Of a DNA stretch of 64,000 nt, positions 60,877 to 64,000 are shown piece after piece. The notes below the pieces were generated by a model. It had not been told where the DNA came from and ran no database searches. It worked only from the letters and a program-made list of their open reading frames with translations. Source of the stretch: Luteolibacter pohnpeiensis (GTDB lineage: Bacteria > Verrucomicrobiota > Verrucomicrobiia > Verrucomicrobiales > Akkermansiaceae). Positions within the stretch are counted from its first letter, which is position 1. Each line of letters opens with the position of its first letter. The translations under genes and the position numbers were made by a program. The stretch covers positions 124,001 to 188,000 of the forward strand of contig NZ_JAENIJ010000006.1 in NCBI RefSeq assembly GCF_016595435.1. Reading direction: 5' to 3'.

Positions 60877-62913
60877 ATGAATCCTTTGCTCGCTCCCGTC
60901 AGCCTATTGGGTGCCTTGGCGCTTTACGCCATCGCCAATGATCCGAAATCGACCGATGACCTCACCACCAGCCCACGCTTCGGTGAGTGGGGGTTCGACA
61001 TGAGCGGGAAGGATGAGTCGGTGAAACCTGGCGATGACTTTTTCGCCTACGCGAACGGGACTTATCTCAAGCGCACGGAAATCCCATCGGATCGGTCACG
61101 GTTCGGAAATTTTGATGCGCTGGCGATTTTGTCCGAGGCCCGCGTTCATGAAATCCTCGAAGACGCTGCGAAGAATCCGACCGATGCGACGCGCAAGATC
61201 GGCATGTTTTACCAATCCTACATGGATGAGGACACGGTCGAAAAACTCGGCACTGCGCCGATCCAGCCTGAGCTTGAAAAAATCAAATCGGCCAGCAGCC
61301 GCGATGACTTGATCACGCTTATGGCGGATCCTGGGTTTCTCGGCAGCGGCCTGTTCGGCGTTGGCATCAATGCGGATGCGAAGGATGCGACAAAATACGC
61401 AATTTACATGGGGAGCGGCGGTCTTGGACTTCCCGACAAGGACTACTACCTCAAGGAGTCGTTCGCGGAGATTCGTGAGAAATACAAGGCGTATTTGACC
61501 ACGCTGATGACCTTGATCGGTTGGCCGGAACCCGCTGCAACGGCGAAGCAAATCATTGCTTACGAAACCCAACTTGCCGAGGCGAGCTGGGATCGCGCGG
61601 ACCTTCGGGATCGTGACAAAACCTACCACCTGATGACACCTGCACAGTTGGTCGACTACGCTCCGGGCTTTGATTTTGTCCGTTTGTTCAAGGCTTCCGG
61701 GCTGCCGGAATCGCGCGAGGTGATTGTTCGCGACAACACGGCATTTCCGCTCAAGGCGAAGGTTTTTGCGGAGACTCCGCTGGAAGTTCTGAAGGCCTGG
61801 ACTGCCTGCGGCTTGGCCGATGGCGCGGCGCCTTTCCTTTCCAAGGCATTTGTCGATGCGAGTTTTGATTTCAACAGCAAGACCCTGTCCGGTCAGCCGG
61901 AGCAAATGGCGCGCTGGAAGCGGGCGGTTTCGATGACGAACGGCGTGCTCGGTGAGGAAGTCGGCAAGGTATACGTGGCGAAGTATTTCCCGGAAGAGTC
62001 CAAGCGTCAGATGCTTGAGTTGGTGAATAATGTGAAAGCGGCTCTTTCGACACGGCTTGATCGGCTCGATTGGATGGGTGATGAAACCCGCAAGGCCGCT
62101 CATGAAAAGCTGGCGAAATTCACGGTAAAAATCGGCTACCCGGATCAGTGGCGCGATTATTCCGCTTTGGAGATCAAGGCGGATGACCTCTATGGAAACA
62201 TCGTGCGGAATTCGATTTTCTCGTGGCACCACGATGTCGAGCGCCTCGACAAGCCGGTGGATCGCAGCGAGTGGGGCATGCCGCCTCAAATGGTGAACGC
62301 CTACTACAATCCATCGATGAACGAGATTGTCTTCCCGGCTGCGATTTTACAGCCGCCGTTCTTTGACCCAAAAGCAGACCCGGCCATCAATTACGGCGGT
62401 ATCGGCGGGGTGATCGGACACGAAATCAGCCACGGATTCGACGACCAAGGCCGGAAATCGAACGGCGATGGCGTGTTGCAGGATTGGTGGACGGATGAGG
62501 ATAAGAAGCAGTTCAACGAGCGCGCCGAGCGCCTTGGCAAACAATACGAGGGAATCGAAGTGATGCCCGGCGAACACATCGACGGTCAGCTGACGATGGG
62601 CGAAAACATCGGCGACATGGGCGGCGTGAATCTCGCCCTTGAAGCTTATCAGGCCTATCTGAATGGCAAGCCAGCGCCGGTGATTGACGGCACCACCGGT
62701 GTGCAACGGGTGTTCCTCAGCTGGGCTCAGCTATGGCGCCAAAAGGTTCGCGATGAGGCACTTGTCCGGCAAATTCACACGGACCCGCACGCTCCAGCAG
62801 TTGCCCGGGTGAACGGCGTGGTGCGCAACATTGATGCCTGGTACAAGGCGTTCGATGTGAAACCTGGCGACAAACTCTACGTCAAGCCAGAGGACCGGGT
62901 GAAGATTTGGTAA
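60877..62913 (+). CDS. M13 family zinc metallopeptidase, neprilysin/PepO type (678 aa)
   Basis: Secreted or surface endopeptidase. Zinc site 'GVIGHEISHGFDDQG' with His515, Glu516 and His519, and the third ligand Glu in 'GENIGDMGGVNLALEAYQ'. N-terminal sequence 'MNPLLAPVSLLGALALYAIAND' is a probable signal peptide. 'NAYYNPSMNEIVFPAAILQPPFF' and 'WAQLWRQKVRDEALVRQIHTDPHAP' are typical M13 stretches. Full length. ATG at 60877 is chosen; the open frame from 60808 is a non-coding extension. A strong hairpin follows at 62928. Confidence 0.95.
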   Translation: MNPLLAPVSLLGALALYAIANDPKSTDDLTTSPRFGEWGFDMSGKDESVKPGDDFFAYANGTYLKRTEIPSDRSRFGNFDALAILSEARVHEILEDAAKNPTDATRKIGMFYQSYMDEDTVEKLGTAPIQPELEKIKSASSRDDLITLMADPGFLGSGLFGVGINADAKDATKYAIYMGSGGLGLPDKDYYLKESFAEIREKYKAYLTTLMTLIGWPEPAATAKQIIAYETQLAEASWDRADLRDRDKTYHLMTPAQLVDYAPGFDFVRLFKASGLPESREVIVRDNTAFPLKAKVFAETPLEVLKAWTACGLADGAAPFLSKAFVDASFDFNSKTLSGQPEQMARWKRAVSMTNGVLGEEVGKVYVAKYFPEESKRQMLELVNNVKAALSTRLDRLDWMGDETRKAAHEKLAKFTVKIGYPDQWRDYSALEIKADDLYGNIVRNSIFSWHHDVERLDKPVDRSEWGMPPQMVNAYYNPSMNEIVFPAAILQPPFFDPKADPAINYGGIGGVIGHEISHGFDDQGRKSNGDGVLQDWWTDEDKKQFNERAERLGKQYEGIEVMPGEHIDGQLTMGENIGDMGGVNLALEAYQAYLNGKPAPVIDGTTGVQRVFLSWAQLWRQKVRDEALVRQIHTDPHAPAVARVNGVVRNIDAWYKAFDVKPGDKLYVKPEDRVKIW

Positions 62914-62927
62914 ACCTTTGAATCCGC

Positions 62928-62975
62928 AAAGCACCGGTTGCCATGGCAGCATCAACTGCCTGGTGCCGGTGCTTT
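62928..62975. terminator. Bidirectional terminator between pepO-like and royal-jelly-family genes
   Basis: Long hairpin: AAAGCACCGG pairs with CCGGTGCTTT (62928-62937 with 62966-62975), and inside it GGCAG with CTGCC. The second arm overlaps the last gene's stop codon (62974-62976). Strong. Confidence 0.8.
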
Positions 62976-64000
62976 ATTGCGTCGGCGAGGAAGGCAATTT
63001 TACCTTGTAGACGCGGAATGGGTAGGAGACGCGATCCGTGCCGCCATTCCAAGATGGGAGGCGGTTCAACTGGGAGGCCGAGAGGTAAAGAAATCCATCG
63101 CTGCCAATGCCCAGAGAATCTGGCCAAGAGAGGCGTTCATCGGTCACCAGAGTTTTGAGTTCGCCGCTCGGCGTCAGGTAATCGATCGCGTGGTCTGGGG
63201 AATTGGTGAGATAAATGTTCCCGGCCGCATCGGCGATCATGCCGTGGCATGGGCCGGTCTGGGCAACATGCTCGACTTTTTCCGAAAGCACTTCCGGACG
63301 AATTTCTGGATCAGCGAGGTAGCGGGTTTCGATGCGGAACAGGTCCTTGCGATTGATGGCGTGGAAGTAGAAGAACCGATCATCCTGAGTCAAAGCGATG
63401 CCGTTGACATTGGATGTGAATGGATGACCGGATGCGTTTCGCATTTCACGATCCTCGATTTTCAGGATAAATCCGGGCTCGGCAACGGTCGATGGGTCAT
63501 TTTTCAGAACCACGCGTGATTTTCCCGTTTTGAGATCAAGCACGACAATGGCCTTCATCGCGGGATCCGAAAGATAGGCGAGTTGGTGCGTGTGATCGAT
63601 GCGGACATCGTTCAAGCCGGACTGGGCTTTTGGCAGATCATCGAATTGATAGATATCGGCGACTTGGTTTTTGGTTAGATCAATGCGTATGAGTTTGAAC
63701 TGGCCTTCTTTCGCCTTGCTCCCACCGAAGATGGATGCGTTGCCCGCTGGTGCGGAATCGAGCACCCACAAGTTGTTTTCGCGATCGGCGTAAAGATCCT
63801 GAACGTTGACGAAGTGCTCTTTTGGATCATCCCGATCGAACTGGTTCCAGCTTTCATCAGGAAATGGAACGCGCTTGCCATCAATAATTTCGGTCAGTCC
63901 GTAAAGAAACGGTTCGCGATGGGGAAAGGAGACAAACACCCGGTTCGATTGCGGAGAAACGGTCAGGCCGATCGGCTGATTTTTTCCAAATGAGGCGACT
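62974..64000 (-). CDS. Major royal jelly/Yellow family protein, 5' end outside window
   Basis: Six-bladed propeller family. Visible parts: 'LTVSPQSNRVFVSFP' at the right edge, 'VNVQDLYADRENNLWVLDSA', 'LNDVRIDHTHQLAYLSDPA', 'MRNASGHPFTSNVNGIAL', and 'GPCHGMIADAAGNIYLTN'. The reading frame is open from the right edge, so the start codon lies beyond 64000. A GTG at 63939 is internal. The C-terminus is complete. Bacterial members bind or oxidise small ligands; nothing here defines the ligand. Confidence 0.85.
   Translation of the reverse strand, partial: VASFGKNQPIGLTVSPQSNRVFVSFPHREPFLYGLTEIIDGKRVPFPDESWNQFDRDDPKEHFVNVQDLYADRENNLWVLDSAPAGNASIFGGSKAKEGQFKLIRIDLTKNQVADIYQFDDLPKAQSGLNDVRIDHTHQLAYLSDPAMKAIVVLDLKTGKSRVVLKNDPSTVAEPGFILKIEDREMRNASGHPFTSNVNGIALTQDDRFFYFHAINRKDLFRIETRYLADPEIRPEVLSEKVEHVAQTGPCHGMIADAAGNIYLTNSPDHAIDYLTPSGELKTLVTDERLSWPDSLGIGSDGFLYLSASQLNRLPSWNGGTDRVSYPFRVYKVKLPSSPTQ

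Noticed and set aside
61096-62289. 397-residue open frame antisense to the M13 peptidase gene
   Set aside because: Fully inside a strong gene; composition is Arg/His/Leu-rich noise with no domain.

Overview
The window looks like chromosome of a free-living heterotrophic member of the Verrucomicrobia (Verrucomicrobiaceae/Luteolibacter-like). This is inferred from gene content, because no rRNA gene is present. The pointers are a PVC-type membrane dehydrogenase with HEAT repeats and a C-terminal haem c domain, a DUF1080 protein, autotransporter-associated beta-strand repeats with a 'DPDRDGRENLLEFALDGDP' tail, a planctomycete-style ECF sigma factor/Ser-Thr kinase pair, DUF1287 and DUF885 proteins, and few Shine-Dalgarno motifs. 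Base composition is moderately GC-rich by eye. I saw no tRNA, rRNA, CRISPR array, IS element or prophage. Coding density is high.

Layout. 1-6.7 kb: DsbD-N-like secreted protein, DUF1287 protein, a CBM9-like protein, then rsgA followed 3 bp later by a large MscS-type channel, and a Fur-family regulator. 7.2-9.5 kb: a SulP-STAS-beta-carbonic anhydrase fusion. 9.6-12.1 kb: mutS. 12.4-15.6 kb: a secreted beta-strand-repeat protein followed by a GH43 glycosidase whose N-terminus carries a fragment of that kind of repeat. 15.7-25.3 kb (mostly minus strand): glyQS, a PhoH/PIN ATPase, menE-menC-ribD, rhamnulokinase, a small membrane protein (+) and a DeoR regulator. 25.5-31.7 kb: mqo, a PcfJ-like protein, a second GH43, a STAS-like protein and a second SulP carrier. 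32-36 kb: an unrecognised multi-TM protein, a nucleoside-type MFS carrier and a small secreted protein. 36-43 kb: DUF1080, lepA, a heptosyltransferase, an MFS-PlsC fusion and a YebC-type regulator. 43-49.6 kb: zinc peptidase (YugP type), processive GT2, L,D-transpeptidase lipoprotein, rpsT, zinc ribbon, DUF1802, AAA ATPase, TRIC channel. 49.6-56.8 kb: DUF885 peptidase-like protein, a Phd/VapC-like toxin-antitoxin pair, the PVC cytochrome, asnS. 57-64 kb: STN-like secreted protein, ECF sigma plus Ser/Thr kinase, a Gly/Ala-rich repeat protein, an M13 peptidase and a partial royal-jelly-family protein running off the right edge.

How the genes fit together. Two GH43 enzymes, CBM9-like, DUF1080, rhamnulokinase with a nearby DeoR regulator and the PVC cytochrome point to breakdown of plant or algal polysaccharides rich in rhamnose, arabinose or xylose. 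menC/menE and malate:quinone oxidoreductase point to menaquinone-based respiration. SulP-carbonic anhydrase points to bicarbonate handling. The heptosyltransferase, GT2, L,D-transpeptidase, PlsC fusion and MscS proteins build or protect the Gram-negative envelope.

The most unusual points are the beta-strand-repeat fragment grafted onto the GH43 enzyme, the MFS-PlsC protein with a C-terminus that may be the worn remnant of an acyl-ligase domain, two copies of an ACCTAGGT palindrome just upstream of that gene, a perfect hairpin enclosing the start codon of the first gene, and an apparent excess of the 7-mer TGTTAGA. None of these proves a new system. The orphan candidates are the PcfJ-like protein, the multi-TM protein at 32 kb and the zinc-ribbon/DUF1802/ATPase set.
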